64,000 bases of DNA from Sodiomyces alkalinus F11 (GCF_003711515.1 NW_021167086.1:124001-188000), one strand, 5' to 3'; positions 10,519-23,100 are shown, counted from the stretch's first letter. Notes: generated by a model from the sequence alone, not told the origin. Translations and numbers: made by a program.

Positions 10519-11925
10519 ATGGCGGACGTTATCAAGGATGTCCCCATCACCTCGGTGGTCGTCGAGGCCCTAGTAAGTCCTCCCGTCCTGCAGGCGCCTA
10601 CTCACTCTTCCTTGCGCGAGCGCAGCCGCTTTTCCCAGTCCTCCCCTCTAAGGGTCGCCCCACTCCATGAGCCGCCCATAGTCGACTGACCAGACCGTCT
10701 TTCTCTTTCTCTTCGATCTCTAGGTGGTGATGAAGATCGTCAAGCATGGCTCGTCCAACTTCCCCACCATCGCGACCGGGTCCATCGTCGGCATGGACCG
10801 CAACGGCGTCCTCGAAATCACAAACTCCTTCCACTTCCCCACGGTCGAGACCTCGGCCGACTCCTCCTCCTCCCACCAGAACGACGCCTCGGCCCTGGCC
10901 GTCGCCGCGCCGAGGCAAAAGGCCAACATCGCCTACCAAAACGAGATGATCAGGCACCTGAAGGAGGTCAACGTCGACGCGAACAACGTCGGCTGGTACA
11001 CCAGCGCCACCATGGGCAACTTTGTCAACCTCGGCTTCATCGAGAACCAGTACCACTACCAGAAGGACAACGAGAAAACCGTTGCCGTCGTCCATGACGT
11101 CAGCCGCACCTCGCAGGGTTCTCTGAGCCTTCGTGCTTTCAAGCTGACGCCGGCGTTTATGGCTGCCTATAAGGAGGGCAAGTTTACGACGGAGAGGTAT
11201 GGTGTTTTTTCTTTCTTTTTTCTTTTTTCTTTTCCCCCCCTTTTTATGGTTCTGCTTCTGTTACCGTTGCTCCCTCTCCCAATGTGTCAACTCGCCGTGT
11301 ATGCGCCCCTGGTATTACCTCGTCACCGATGCTAACGGTACCTTTCCGGATGTGCAGCTTGCAGAAATCCAAACTCACTTTCAGGGACATCCTCCAAGAA
11401 TTCCCCGTCACCGTCCACAACACGCACCTCCTCACCACCTTCCTGCACCAGCTCCCGCAGGCCCCGCAGCCCGACACGCTGGAGCCACCAACATCCATCT
11501 CGGAGCTCAAGGACGACCCGTCCCGGCAGCCGCTGTACCCGTCGGTGGACAACCTGGACCTGTCGATCGACCCGTTCCTGGAGAAGACGTGCGACCTGCT
11601 CCTCGACAGCATCGACGCGCACTACAACGAGGTGAACAACTACCAGTTCTACCAGCGGCAGCTGGGCCGCGAGCAGGCCAAGATCTCGCAGTGGCAGGCC
11701 AAGCGCAAGGCCGAGAACGCGCAGCGGACGCTGGCCAAGCAGCAGCTGCTCCCCGAGGACGAGTGGCAGCGGCTGTTCAAGCTGCCGCAGGAGCCGAGCC
11801 GGCTGGAGGGCATGCTCAACGCTAAGCAGGTCGAGCAGTACAGCAAGCAGGTGGACGGGTTCACGGCCAATATCAGCGCCAAGATGTTTGCCGTGCGGGA
11901 GAACTTGCTTCCCAAGCACGCGTAG
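10519..11925 (+). CDS. eif3h: Eukaryotic translation initiation factor 3 subunit H
   Basis: A subunit of the eIF3 complex that joins the 40S ribosome in the cytoplasm. Exons are 10519-10572, 10724-11196 and 11358-11925 (364 aa). The first exon encodes 18 residues ([18 protein letters not shown]) and splices to V-V-M-K-I-V-K-H. The MPN (JAB-like) domain follows: [18 protein letters not shown], then G-W-Y-T-S-A. In exon 3, [14 protein letters not shown] and a long helical C-terminus ([10 protein letters not shown]) are as in fungal eIF3h. The zinc-binding histidines of active MPN+ enzymes are not arranged as a JAMM motif, in line with a structural, non-catalytic MPN domain. Length fits the family. 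Both introns (151 and 161 nt) have canonical ends. The second has a T-rich stretch right after its donor. Confidence 0.92.
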
Positions 11926-13059
11926 AGGGGGCGGCGCTTCGAATTTGGGTTTCCCCCGGCGAAGCGAATGAATTAAGGCTTTAAAAGGGGACAAAAAGCA
12001 CAAGGTTTACGCAACGAGGAGGCTGGGAGAATCAAAAGGACAGGGACAGCTGGGCTGATGACCGAACAACGACTTATCGGGGAAATAGGGCGGCACATAG
12101 ACGTGAAGGTCCTCGGATGTCGGTCTGGGTCAGGGATGGTTGATCTGGATCTGGGGAGCGGATCATTTCAGCATTTCTACATGGCGTTTTACGGGGCTGC
12201 CCGCTCTCTGTGTGTCTCTTACATAGGTATGACGGGCAGTGCAGATAATCGACATCTCAATGACCTGGGGTGTTGATGATCTCTCTGGTAAGAATTATCG
12301 GCAGCAATTTTTCACGAAAACTTAGGTCGGACCTGTGTTGTAAAGTGACAAGTTGGGATTTGACAGCGCCTTTGTCGTGACGGGACCCGTCTCATCCCAC
12401 CATCCCACCATCCCATCACGGATTTCTAATGCGTTACCGCCGCATACGGAGCGTTGATTTTGGGGTTTTGTCGCAGTCGTCCATAAGCGGGCACGTGGTC
12501 GGGAATAACCTGAGACTGGAGTGCTACTTTCTGTCGGGTACACTGAAGTAGCTCTCTACTCCGGTCCCCCTCATTTGTCGTCCTTTGTGCCCCGCGAACG
12601 GAGGCAGCAAAGCCACACCTTCATCTCGAGTGGGAGGTCCCAGTGTAACCTCTCAATTATGATTGTTATTGTTGTTATCATTGATGATTTTTCTTGTTGG
12701 CTCTATGGGAAACAAGAAGGAATTGGTCACGACTAACAATGTACTCGTATTTCCACTTGGGAGCGGGCAAACAAACGGGTCCAACAACTCGAGAGAAAAA
12801 AAATGGAAAAATAAAAAGAAGGGTACAATGGGGTACACTTGATAAACACGTACCCAAGGTAGATATCTCAGGCTTATCGGCGTTGGTCTGCCCTGGATTA
12901 AAATCTGGATAAGACCTGAAAAACTTCAAGGACCCCCCGAGGCGCTAAACCCAATTAGCAGACGCGTACCGTTGTATAGGCGGGGCAACCACCCAACTCC
13001 TGCGGACCCCTCAAACCCCTCCACCCCTCCACCCCTCCATAAGTATTATCTTACCGCTC
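11926..13059. other. Intergenic, about 1.1 kb
   Basis: The 3' flank of eIF3h followed by upstream DNA of the next gene. Notable sequence: three CATCCCAC-type repeats at 12395-12415, an ATTGTTATTGTTGTTATC tract near 12661-12680, and a GTACAATGGGGTACAC pair (12823-12838). No open frame shows family features. Confidence 0.5.
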
Positions 13060-13238
13060 AAATTTCTCCTCCTCCTCCTTTTCCCTCCCCTCCTCCCTTC
13101 CTCAACCCTTTAACCTCTCCCAATTCCCTTCATCCTCTATTTTCCCCTCTTTCCTCCCACCGAAAAATCCTTCCATTCCTCTCCTCCATTCTTCAATCAA
13201 CCCAATTCCCCCTCCCCCCCCCCCCCATATCCCACATC
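13060..13238 (+). promoter_or_regulatory. Pyrimidine-rich leader and core promoter of the S-adenosylhomocysteinase gene
   Basis: Almost all bases from about 13060 to 13230 are C or T, ending in a run of about 14 C just before CCATATCCCACATC and the ATG at 13239. CT-rich blocks directly upstream of the start are typical of strongly and constitutively expressed genes of filamentous ascomycetes. That is family-level knowledge. No TATA box is evident. Confidence 0.5.
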
Positions 13239-14828
13239 ATGGCTGCTCCCGCCCACACGTTCAAGGTCGCCGACCTGTCCCTTGCCGCCTTTGGCCGTAA
13301 GGAGATCGAGCTCGCCGAGAATGAGATGCCTGGTCTGATGCAGATCCGGGCCAAGTATGCCGTCGACCAGCCTCTCGCGGGCGCTCGTATCGCCGGCTGC
13401 CTGCACATGACCATCCAGACTGCCGTCCTCATCGAGACCCTGACCTCGCTCGGCGCCGAAGTCACCTGGACTTCGTGCAACATCTTCTCCACCCAGGACC
13501 ACGCCGCTGCTGCCATCGCCGCTGCCGGTGTCCCCGTCTTTGCCTGGAAGGGCGAGACCGAGGAGGAGTACAACTGGTGCCTCGAGCAGCAGCTGAACGC
13601 CTTCAAGGACGGAAAGAAGCTGAACCTCATCCTCGACGACGGCGGTGACCTGACCTCGCTCGTCCACAGCAAATACCCCGAGATGCTCGCGGACTGCTAC
13701 GGCGTCTCCGAGGAGACCACCACCGGCGTCCACCACCTCTACCGCATGCTCAAGGATGGCAAGCTCCTCGTGCCCTCCATCAACGTCAATGACTCGGTCA
13801 CCAAGTCCAAGTTCGACAACCTCTACGGCTGCCGCGAGTCCCTCATCGACGGCATCAAGCGCGCGACCGACGTCATGGTTGCCGGCAAGATCGCCGTCGT
13901 TGCCGGTTTCGGTGACGTCGGCAAGGGCTGCGCCATGGCCCTGGCCACCATGGGCGCCCGCGTCCTCGTCACCGAGATTGACCCCATCAACGCCCTCCAG
14001 GCCGCCATGGCCGGCTACCAGGTCACCACCATGGAGAAGGCCGCCAAGGTCGGCCAGATCTTCGTCACCACCACCGGCTGCCGTGACATTTTGACTGGCG
14101 AGCACTTTGAGGCCATGCCCAACGATGCCATTGTCTGCAGTACGTAGTAGTCGTCCACATATTTCTCTCCCCCTCCCATGTGTCTCCCCCACCTTCCTTT
14201 TGTTTCTTTTTTTTTTCTTTCTTTTTTTCCCAGCCATCGATACACATTCACTAACCTATTCCCCCCACTCCAGACATTGGCCACTTCGACATTGAAATCG
14301 ATGTCGCCTGGCTCAAGGCCAACGCCCAGAGCGTCCAGAACATCAAGCCCCAGGTCGACCGCTTCCTGATGAAGAACGGCCGCCACATCATCCTCCTGGC
14401 CGAGGGCCGTCTCGTCAACCTTGGCTGCGCCACCGGCCACTCCTCCTTCGTCATGTCTTGCTCCTTCACCAACCAGGTCCTCGCCCAGATCATGCTCTAC
14501 AAGGCCAACGACGAGGCCTGGGGCAAGAAGTACGTCGAGTTCGGCAAGACCGCCAAGCTCGATGTCGGCGTCTACGTCCTGCCCAAGATCCTCGACGAGG
14601 AGGTCGCCCGTCTGCACCTTGCTCACGTCAACGTCGAGCTCACCCAGCTCACCAACGTCCAGGCCGACTATCTCGGTCTGACCGTCGAGGGTCCCTTCAA
14701 GAGCGATATGTACGATCCTTCCCCCATCCTTCCCCCATCCTTCCCCCCTCCCTCCCTTTCCCTACCTCCAACGACAATGGGTTGTTCCAATTTCCGCTAA
14801 CTTGCTCCCCTGCAGCTACCGCTACTAA
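13239..14828 (+). CDS. SAH1: Adenosylhomocysteinase (S-adenosylhomocysteine hydrolase)
   Basis: Cytosolic NAD-dependent enzyme that splits S-adenosylhomocysteine to adenosine and homocysteine, keeping methylation reactions running. Exons are 13239-14139, 14274-14709 and 14816-14828 (449 aa, the usual length). The joint TGC-A|AC-ATT restores C-N-I-G-H. The last exon adds only the C-terminal Y-R-Y. Motifs: [19 protein letters not shown] at the N-terminus, [11 protein letters not shown], the [16 protein letters not shown] substrate loop, [13 protein letters not shown], the NAD-binding [10 protein letters not shown] (about residues 224-233), and the terminal Lys/Tyr tail region DIYRY that closes the neighbouring subunit's cofactor site. 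The 13-nt terminal exon behind a 106-nt intron is easily missed by gene predictors. A branch point CACTAAC lies in intron 1. This gene and the SLC25 carrier 5 kb upstream may both serve methyl metabolism. Confidence 0.96.
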
Positions 14829-16193
14829 GCGAAAACCCCTTCGTAGCACCAAACAAAACCCCTCAGAACGTCCTTCTTCAACACCTCCTACTAATGACTT
14901 CAACGACTTTACACGGCTCGTGGCACCACGAACTGGGAAAGAGGCAATCTGTGTTCTCAACACCATGAACTTGCATGACAGCACGCACAACCGATCTGGG
15001 AAAAAGGAAGGCAAAGAGGGTTTATTTCCTCAGGGCAGGGTAAGGGCATCTTCTTTTTTTTTTTTGTTCAGGGATGGGCATTTAAAACGCGGTTTAGCTG
15101 CGCCGGGCAGCGAAGGTCTGTTTTTTTCAACAAAAAAACGGCGTTGGCTTGGCGAAGAAACAAAGATTCCCCGGAACCATCATGGCATTTGCGGTTTTTC
15201 GTCTCTTTTTGTTTTATCGGGTCTCTTTTTTTTTCCACATTTACATTATACGGCTTGTGTCCACTAGACTGGACCAAGAAGAGGAGAACAAAGAGAACAG
15301 CCACGGGTGGCATCTCTTCATTTAGAGAGGCCTCGGGTGCTTAGGCGAGAGGAGGTAGGGCCCGTCAACCGAGGCCACGCAATGATGCTTAGAGAATACT
15401 ATCGCATTGCAAGAACTATTTCTTTGACACATTAACCGTGCCCCGACTCTAAGAATGACGGTTTTGAAGACCCCTTACAAGGAGCAACACACAGAATGCG
15501 CGGTCATTTATTTGATGTGATGTCCTGAGCAGGGAGCCTCTGATAGAAGCCATGCGGCAAGGAGAACGTGTAGCATGCTTAGATACTGCACTATGTATCG
15601 GGCCCAGCCGATTGCTGGCCGCTCTGCCACCGTGACAAGAGCTCGGATCCTAGATCCCGTTTCTATGCCTCTCTCAACATCATACAACCCTCAGGCAAAG
15701 AAAATGCGCCCAAGGCACACCCAACCTAATCCCCTAGTCCAAACCCCTTTCTTTATGCTTTGGTGGGAGGCTTCAGAGCCCTTTCCACCCCTAATCATAC
15801 ATTTTTTGCACAGGGATCCCGTGGCCCCCAATGTGCGAGATGCAACAAAATGCGACCGCAGCTCAAACGGGCCGCGTCTTGATGGTAGCTACCCGTACGC
15901 CAGAAGAAGAAGAAAAAGAAATTGCGCAAATATAGACATTGGCTTGGATGCAAACCTCCGTCCCCCTTTTCGTACCGGATGACAACTGATGAAATCACTT
16001 TTGTTGAGCTCCTCTGACAACCCTAGAGATGCAGTGGAAAAAAAGACACACCACACACCGTGTAAAAAGAACATTGTTTGAAAAGGAGGAAAAAAGAAAA
16101 AAAGAAAAAAAAAAAGGCCGGGCTCGTGGAGGCCGAAAAGAGGGAGGAAACAACTTTGAGAAAACAAGAAACGTAACAAGGATAAAAACTTGC
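14829..16193. other. Intergenic, about 1.4 kb, between convergent genes
   Basis: The 3' flanks of S-adenosylhomocysteinase (plus) and the zinc-cluster factor (minus). T-rich tracts occur at 15052-15065 and 15226-15235. An A-rich tract at 16081-16113 is the likely 3' UTR of the minus-strand gene. Open frames across 15575-15982 lack family features and start in non-coding-like sequence. Confidence 0.5.
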
Positions 16194-19100
16194 TCAACTC
16201 GGGACAATGCCAGGGCTGACAACGTTGGCAACGTTGACCCCCGGATTGATAAAAGCCTGGTTCGCCAGCTCGCTGAACCGCCGCACCACATTCGTCGTCC
16301 CCCCCGTGGCCTGGGCTTCCCTCCTGATAAAGTCGCACGCCACGAAGAGCTTGTTCTTGGGGTCCGACTCGTCCACGTGCTGCGGGACGGCGTTCTCGTA
16401 GCCCGGCGGGTACCGCGGCGCGAGCTCGCGCGCGATGGCGATGGAGTACAGCAGGTCGCGGTTCTCGCGGCCGTCCAGCAGGAGGCGGAGCCGGCCGAGG
16501 GCCTCCTCGCGCTGCGCGGTGCGGTGGAGGTTCGGTTCGTCACGGAAGGTGACGTAGTCGCCCAATGTCCGCCAAAAGTCGAACTCCCGCGTCCGGTGCA
16601 GATCGACGTGGGCGACCGGTGGGGCTAGCGGGTTGGAGTCGATGTGGTCGCCGCTCAGGAGGACCTCGAAGACGTGGACCCGGTTGCGGATCTCGACGGG
16701 GTCGGCCGGGTGAGGGAGGCCGTTGACGGAGTTGTTGACGCGGGGAGGGCTCATTGTGTACGGGAGAGCCGCTAGGACCCAGATCAGGCGCGCTTCGAGA
16801 ATGCCCGATGACAACATGCTCGCCCGGTCGTCCGGCCGCGTCGTCTGGATGGCCTGGAGGAACGTGGCGAAGTGGTCAATGGCGGACTTGTTGTTGGGAA
16901 AGGTGTGGTTTCCCTTTGCGTCCTTGACGTCGAACCATGTGGTTTCGAAGAATGCGTTCAGCCCGTAGACGTAAATCTCATGGTACACCCGAGTGATTTC
17001 CCTGAACAGGTCATCTGTCAGAGGGGTGTCACGGATAGGTGGTGACGGGCCCAAGAGGCCGATGAGATTGTCGACTTTCATCTTCTTTGCTGGATGGGTG
17101 TAAGTCGGGGGACGGGAGAAGGACGGGGGAAGGGGGAGATAGAAGGGAAGGGGAAGGGAAGGCCAACCTCTAAGGTGAAAGTAGCCGCCGGGTGTAGCAG
17201 ATGGTAACGTGCTAGACGGCGGTATGGGATGAGGACCGGATCCCTGGTGGCCGTCCGGCTTGGGTGCAACGAAAGGGGCGGTAATGGCGGGATTGGTAGG
17301 TCCGTTGGATGTTCCTAATGTGCCGTAAGAGCCCGTGACGACGGCAGGTTGGGACCCGTACGGGTTCGAAGGAGGAAACGGTGTGGTGGAGAGCGTCGAG
17401 GAAGGCACACCAGGTGCCGAGGTTGGAGGTCGGTTGGTGGCCAGAGTATGAGTATGATGTTGGACGTCTGAAGTGGCCTGTTGGGGTTTGAAGACGGGAT
17501 CATATCCTGCACACTCCCGCTTCGACTTTCGGCAGTTGTTGCAGGTGGGTTGGCCCTCGTCGCACTGGCACAAAAATGTTAGAAAAAGACGGCTTCGGCT
17601 CCGATGTGGAAAGATGGTGAATATGTAAGACGGGACAGAACTGAATGGTTGAGAGGGTCCAAAGTGGAAAAAGAGGGAAAAAATTCGAGAGTGATGTAAG
17701 TGTGGGAGAGGGAGCTCAGGTGGCGCATAACTGAGGTGATAAGATAAGAGCGATAATAGGTGATGGGGTGCGTGATGTGGTGTGGGTGGTGAAAAAGATC
17801 CCCAGTCAAGAAGTACCCAAGTACTTCCGGCAGCGAAGGCCCGGGGATCCAGCGGGTCGGGACGAACTGGCGGGGGATGTATTTCCAGTTGGCACAGACT
17901 GGCAGGCCGGCGCCACGGTCCGGTAACAACTTCCAGTTTTCTCGATCCTTGCTCCGTCGCGTCGACGTCGACCGAGCGGTTTTGACGCGATGGATATTTC
18001 GCCAGAAAACGCCGGGACGAGAGAATGCCGGCATTGGTGGTTGTTTTGTCATTGTCTTCATTCCCTCTCTTCATCGCCTTCTCCCGTTTCTGTTTCTGGT
18101 TCCGTTTCTGGTTCCTGCTCTTTTGTCCCCCTAGGCTTCTATACACATTCGTTCGGAACGGGAGAATGAAGACGCGGTCGTTCGTCTCTGTCTCGGCTGA
18201 AACAATTCATGCTGGGAAACGCTTGATAGGAAATAGACGAGAAGAAAATGTACGGTTACCCACCTTGATTCTGCGTTTCCGACAGGTTAGACAACCTGTT
18301 TTCGTTCGACGTTTGATTTCCTAAACGAAAGAAACAACGTCGGCTTCATCAGTAAACGAACCCAGAAAAGGTTCCCGTCTCTTCCTCGTAGCCCGACTGC
18401 TCATCATACCTTCTTTTGGCCTCGAGGAGTGTTCGCAAACCGAGGGTCTCCGTGGGGAGGGATCGCGTATCGCATGCCAGCTGGGTCGGATGGCAAAGAA
18501 TACAATGTATTGTGCGGCACAGCCATGGAACCATAGTAGTGCATGTTTTGCGAGTAGGGCACGGCTACTTGTGTGGTCGACGCCTGCGGCGGTTGTTGTA
18601 GTGGAATATGTTGTTGTTGTTGTGGTTGTTGTGGTTGTGGTTGTTGTGGTTGTGGTTGTTGTGGTTGTTGTTGTTGTTGTGGTTGTTGATGATGATGATG
18701 TTCTTGTTGTTGTGGCTGCTGATGGTGCTGATGATGTTGTTGGTGTTGTGGTTGGTGTTGTGATGGCGGTAGTGGCGGTAGTGGCGGTTGTGGTGGTGGT
18801 GGTGGTGGTGGTGACTGGTGTTGTGACGGGAGAGGATCAAAGCTCTTCACGCTCGGCAAGGACACCCCGGAGCTCGTTCGGTATGGTTCGGAGGAGGGAG
18901 GCTGCGCCTGCGTGGAAGGCACCATATGGTTATGGTGCAGCTGGCCGCCCACCGGCATGCCAGGCGGAGATTGAGAGCCCGTGGAGCTCGCGAAATTCGA
19001 GAGAGGGAAGCTTGGTGGTAGGTACCGGCTGTTAGCCATGGAGGGCGAGGAGGACGACTTCGCGTCGTCGCCGTTTGGCTGGCAAGTTGTAGTTTCGGAT

Positions 19101-19651
19101 GGGGGAGCCGTCGGCGCAGGGGCAGGAGTCGGGGTTGAGAAGTCGGGGAGGGACGAGGAGGCGGCGGCGGCGGCGGCGGCGAGGATGGCGGCGGCTGGGT
19201 CAGATGTCGATGGTAATGGGTCGGATGGTGCGGTGGTGGTGGCAGTGGTAGTGGTAGTGGTAGGTTGAGGAGTCGAGTCGGCACCGTTGACACCGTTGAC
19301 ACCGTCCACAATAGTGTCGGTAGCAACTGGGACAGTAGTAGTAGCAGCAGCAGCAGCAGCGACGACAGCAGCAAGAGCAACAGCACACTCTGAAGCAGCA
19401 TCAGTAGCAGGAGTGTCGTCGGAGGTAGCTGTCGTAGTAGCAGTAGCAGTCGTACTTGTGGTCGTGGTGGTAGTCGTAGTCGTAGTAGCAGTAGCCGTTG
19501 GACTCGTGGTGAGGATGGTATCGGGGTTAGGAGTGGTGGTGGTGGATGTGTTGCTGGTGGTGGCCGTTAACTTGTCGGTCTTGGGACTGGACGAGTTGGC
19601 CGACGCAGCGGCGTCACCAGCGGCCTCGGAAGGGATGTCGTCAGGAGTCAT
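16194..19651 (-). CDS. Zn(2)-Cys(6) fungal-type transcription factor with long low-complexity N-terminus
   Basis: A nuclear DNA-binding regulator. Minus-strand exons: 19651-18410, 18320-18264, 17564-17168, 17089-16194 (863 aa). Exon 1 (414 aa) is low complexity: Thr/Ala/Ser-rich, then Pro/Gln/His-rich. Exon 2 codes only 19 residues, EIKRRTKTGCLTCRKRRIK, and exon 3 continues CDEGQPTCNNCRKSKREC. The full cluster is CX2CX6CX6CX2CX6C, a complete six-cysteine zinc cluster split after the second cysteine. The C-terminal 300 residues (from KKMKVDNLIGLLGPSP) resemble the helical middle-homology region of this class and end in NVVSPGIVPS. Intron lengths are 89, 699 and 78 nt. The 699-nt one is large for this genome and stays mostly open in frame, so an internal start at 18146 could be mispredicted. 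That version would lose half the zinc cluster. The donor of intron 3 (GTTGGC) is weak. Target genes are unknown. Confidence 0.85.
18603..18815. repeat. Trinucleotide-type low-complexity repeat inside the transcription factor exon 1
   Basis: On the plus strand this is a GTT/GTG/GAT repeat. On the coding minus strand it encodes runs of Gln, His and Pro. The opposite strand is open for a long valine-rich frame purely because of the repeat. Such tracts vary in length between strains in many fungi. Confidence 0.8.
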
Positions 19652-20017
19652 TCTTTTGGGGGGGGGGGGGGTGTGCTTTGATTAGTTTTTTTTTTTATGG
19701 AGAGCCACGAACAATTCGACAATCTCTCTCGACTCGCTGGGTCAATCGGGAACGAGGGACAAGGGGTAGAGAACTCGGGCAGAGTCGCGCGACACGGTAC
19801 GCCCACCTGCACCTGGAACTGTTTTTTACCCCCTACCCGTCAAGAGAGTTGTAACCATACACCCCCCTGGCCCCAGATAGGCGAGAGACCCCAGTTGGCA
19901 GGTCCTCTCCCCTAGTCTAGTCGTCCCCAACAGGATGTACGGGTAGGTAGGTACTTGTTCCGTGCGCAGGACGCGGTGGAAGCAGTAAAAGGAATGGGAG
20001 CAGGGGGGAGGCGTGGC

Positions 20018-20135
20018 AGTAGCAGTCGCAGTAGCAGTAGCAGTCGCAGTAGTAGTCGCAGTAGCAGTCGCAGTAGCAGTCGCGGTAGCAGTCGCGGTAG
20101 CAGTCGCAGTCGCAGTGGCAGCTGTGGCCGTGGCT
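20018..20135. repeat. AGT/CGC hexanucleotide-type satellite
   Basis: A run of AGTAGCAGTCGC units, imperfect, with period 6 to 12. It encodes Ser/Arg in one plus frame and Leu/Arg or Cys/Asp in minus frames, but no flanking gene structure supports translation. It lies about 400 bp upstream of the transcription factor start and may sit in its 5' UTR. Confidence 0.7.
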
Positions 20136-23100
20136 GTGGTTGTGGTCGTGGACGTGAGGTCTGTACGGACAGTTCGCGTCTAGGGTAGTCTTGAAGGCTG
20201 AGAACCACAAGAATGATGGTGGGTGGTAGCGTGTGGTGGGTGGTGCGCGGGCCAGGCCAGGCCCAGGGGTTGATGGGAGAGTGGTATACGGTGGTATTTA
20301 GCGCGGGTGGACCTTTCGGGTTTGCTCAAGAGAGAAGAATTAGGGACATCCGATGGATGGGGTGGGTGCCGATGCATGCGCAGATGCAGCAGAGCCGTGA
20401 GAAGTGGTCGTATAGTATCGACTTGTAAAAAGAACGCGTCGACGGCAGAGACCAATGCGCCATGGAGTGGATAGAAAAGTTAGTCAGCATGGACGGGCTC
20501 CGGTATATTGATTATTTTTGTCTCGTCGTTGCGATTTGCTCGTGTTACCATAGAGGAGAATGGGGAGAGAGAAAGAAAAAGGAAAAAAAGAAATGAAGAA
20601 AAAAGTAAGAAAATGGACCTAGTACGGTACTTAGGTGCTGGTGGGTATGCAAGTACTGAGAATATACGATCTACTCATGAAAAGTACTTGAGGTCGAAGG
20701 TACTTCCTAGCTCCCACGTCTCCGGCCTCGACAAAGTACCTTAGTACCTTATGGTCATAGCTCTCTCTCGTGCACACATCTCATCTTATCAACGGATACT
20801 GAGATACTTCTAATTTACCACATCACATCTTGATGACTTGTCGCGTATCGGGTAGTTCATCGCATCTAGTACGTTGTACTTGACACCTTATGAAGAACCA
20901 TATTGGCACCGGTTTCCTTGTTCTTGCTTCCGACCTATAGCTACCCTTAATATATGTTGCCCGCTAACTTCAGGCCGGTGTATTCGTATACCTTCCGTAC
21001 TGCGTACGATATACTCCGAGTTCTTGACCGATCTAATCAGTCTCCGGACACGTTGAAACTTTCACCACACTCGTGGGTCTTTTTTGTTCGATTTATAAGG
21101 TAGCTATCTATGTACTCTACTCTATATACGCACCGAGGGCGGAGAGTGAGACACGGGCAGGGTGTGCCCCTAGAAGTACGAAATGATCTTATGGGGCTCT
21201 TTGTACACGTACATACACTAAACTCGGGCAGGCACTTCCACATGGATCAATCAATATTGGGCAAATCACAAATGACGAATGGCGAATCGTTAACGGCTAC
21301 TCGCCTAATGGCACATGGATCCTGAACTACCGTATATACATAAGCCCGAGGCGTGGTGAGAGATGCTTCTGCTTCTGCTTGTGCTTTCTTATTCTTTTTC
21401 TTGTTCTTCCTTGACGGAAATGAGTTGGGATACTCCCGTCTATGATCCTAGGGTGGTAATATTGTCGGCTCATCAATGTCATCATCCGTCAATGACACGA
21501 GATCTACTGCGGATGCAAGTCGTTCTTGCCGCGGAGACAAGCGTCGAAAGGAAGACCGATATCCTGATTTTCGGTATATTCGGTGTATTCGGTATTATTC
21601 TGCACCTGCATCTGTACGGAGTAAGGTACAACGCTGAGAATGGCTACACCAGATGTACGTCTGTACGTTGTAGCTTACCTTAGTTATTCGTGGATTTTGG
21701 GGGTACCTACGGCGTACTCCTAACGCGGCGTTTCGGGTCTCCACTTGCTGCTACCTAAGGTACCTACCTACCTATTAAGAAGTAGGTACGTATCCGCGCA
21801 ATAATTGTTCTTATGGATTATATAATCCGGAATTTCGGCTTGTTATTCCTAGGTACGAAACCGTGAACGAAGTGACGAAGCTGCCTCCGTAGGTAATCTT
21901 CCACCATAAGGTAGCTCACGGTCTCACCTGCCTCATCCAAGACCTTCTGCGACCTCCTTCTGCGACCTCCTGCAACCGTCTCCTTCCACGCCTCTCAGTC
22001 TCCCTACGCCGTGGTCTCTTCTTCTTGCTCGTTTCTGATCCAGAGCGAGTTCACCATCTTCCTCCTCTATTCCTTTTCCTCCCTATCCATCGGAGTTCCC
22101 GTATCGCATTCCGTTTCCCTCTCCAGGCATAGGCCCCGAAGGTCGCCGGACAACCAACTCCTCCTGGATTGCATTGCCTCTTGTTTCCCGCTTCGCTTCT
22201 GCAAGGCCTTTGCCGATCTCGAACGATGCTGACCGGCTGCCGGCACAAGACTCGAAGAAATAGCCGGAGGCGTTTCATGACTTTCATTCTCCAAACCTCC
22301 AACATTCTTCTTCAGAATGTCCCCTTTCTCAAGCCTTCACTGAGGACCCTCTTCCCTGACCAACCCTCCCCTCCCCTCACCAGGATCACCCGTCTATCTA
22401 AACTCCCTCGGCACTACGTCAATACGATCTACTAGTTGGTTGGCATGCAGGAACATGCAAGCTTCTCCTTCGCCTCTCTTAGCTTCTTTTCGCCTCTTTT
22501 TCCGCCTCTTTTTCTAGGCCCATGGCTGCTTCGGTCACCACCCCGGAAATGAACCCCCCCCCCTAGAGTCTCGGCTGTTGATCCTGGCCAATCCTCCAAG
22601 CCACCGTGGCTATACTCAGTAAGAACTAAGAACGTTATTTTACTCATATCGGCAGTCATTCGCTTCTAGTAGCATTCGAAGTTTGGAGATGAGAAACCAG
22701 CTGCGCGGGCTTCTCCCTTCTCCGCGTATGTCACTGCGCATCCGGATATTGAACTAACTGGACTTGATCTCGGCGGGCCGGCCCACCCATACTCAATGAC
22801 ATTTGGACACCTGTCAAGACACGTCCGTATGAGGTCTGGAGTATAGGCGACCCTGTACGATCAAGCGGACTGATCTTGATTCCGTACAGGAGTGGGAGTG
22901 GGAGTGGGAGTGTGCAGCTCGGACCACCTGTTCGAATAATCACCCCTAAACATCCGTACGAAGTTGTACCATTGCTCGTTCCAATGGATGGGATCCCTTG
23001 CTCGTTTTGTTTCAAGCGAGAAGGGTTGGATGGACCCAGCATCGGCTCGTGGGCATCCCGAAAGCCTCGTCCCCACCTACCGAAAAGGCGAATCAAAGCG

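Noticed and set aside
10598..11095. Minus-strand 165-codon frame across the eIF3h gene
   Set aside because: It is antisense to a well supported gene and rich in Gly, Val and Asp through reversed GC-rich codons.
16194..18146. Minus-strand 650-codon frame starting at 18146 as the complete transcription factor
   Set aside because: It starts inside the 699-nt intron and lacks the first two cysteines of the zinc cluster. Splicing to 18264-18320 and 18410-19651 gives a complete cluster and a clean frame.
18490..19035. Long plus-strand valine-rich frame opposite the transcription factor
   Set aside because: It is open only because the CAA/CAC repeat on the coding strand reads as GTT/GTG. There is no start context or domain, and it lies wholly inside exon 1 of the real gene.
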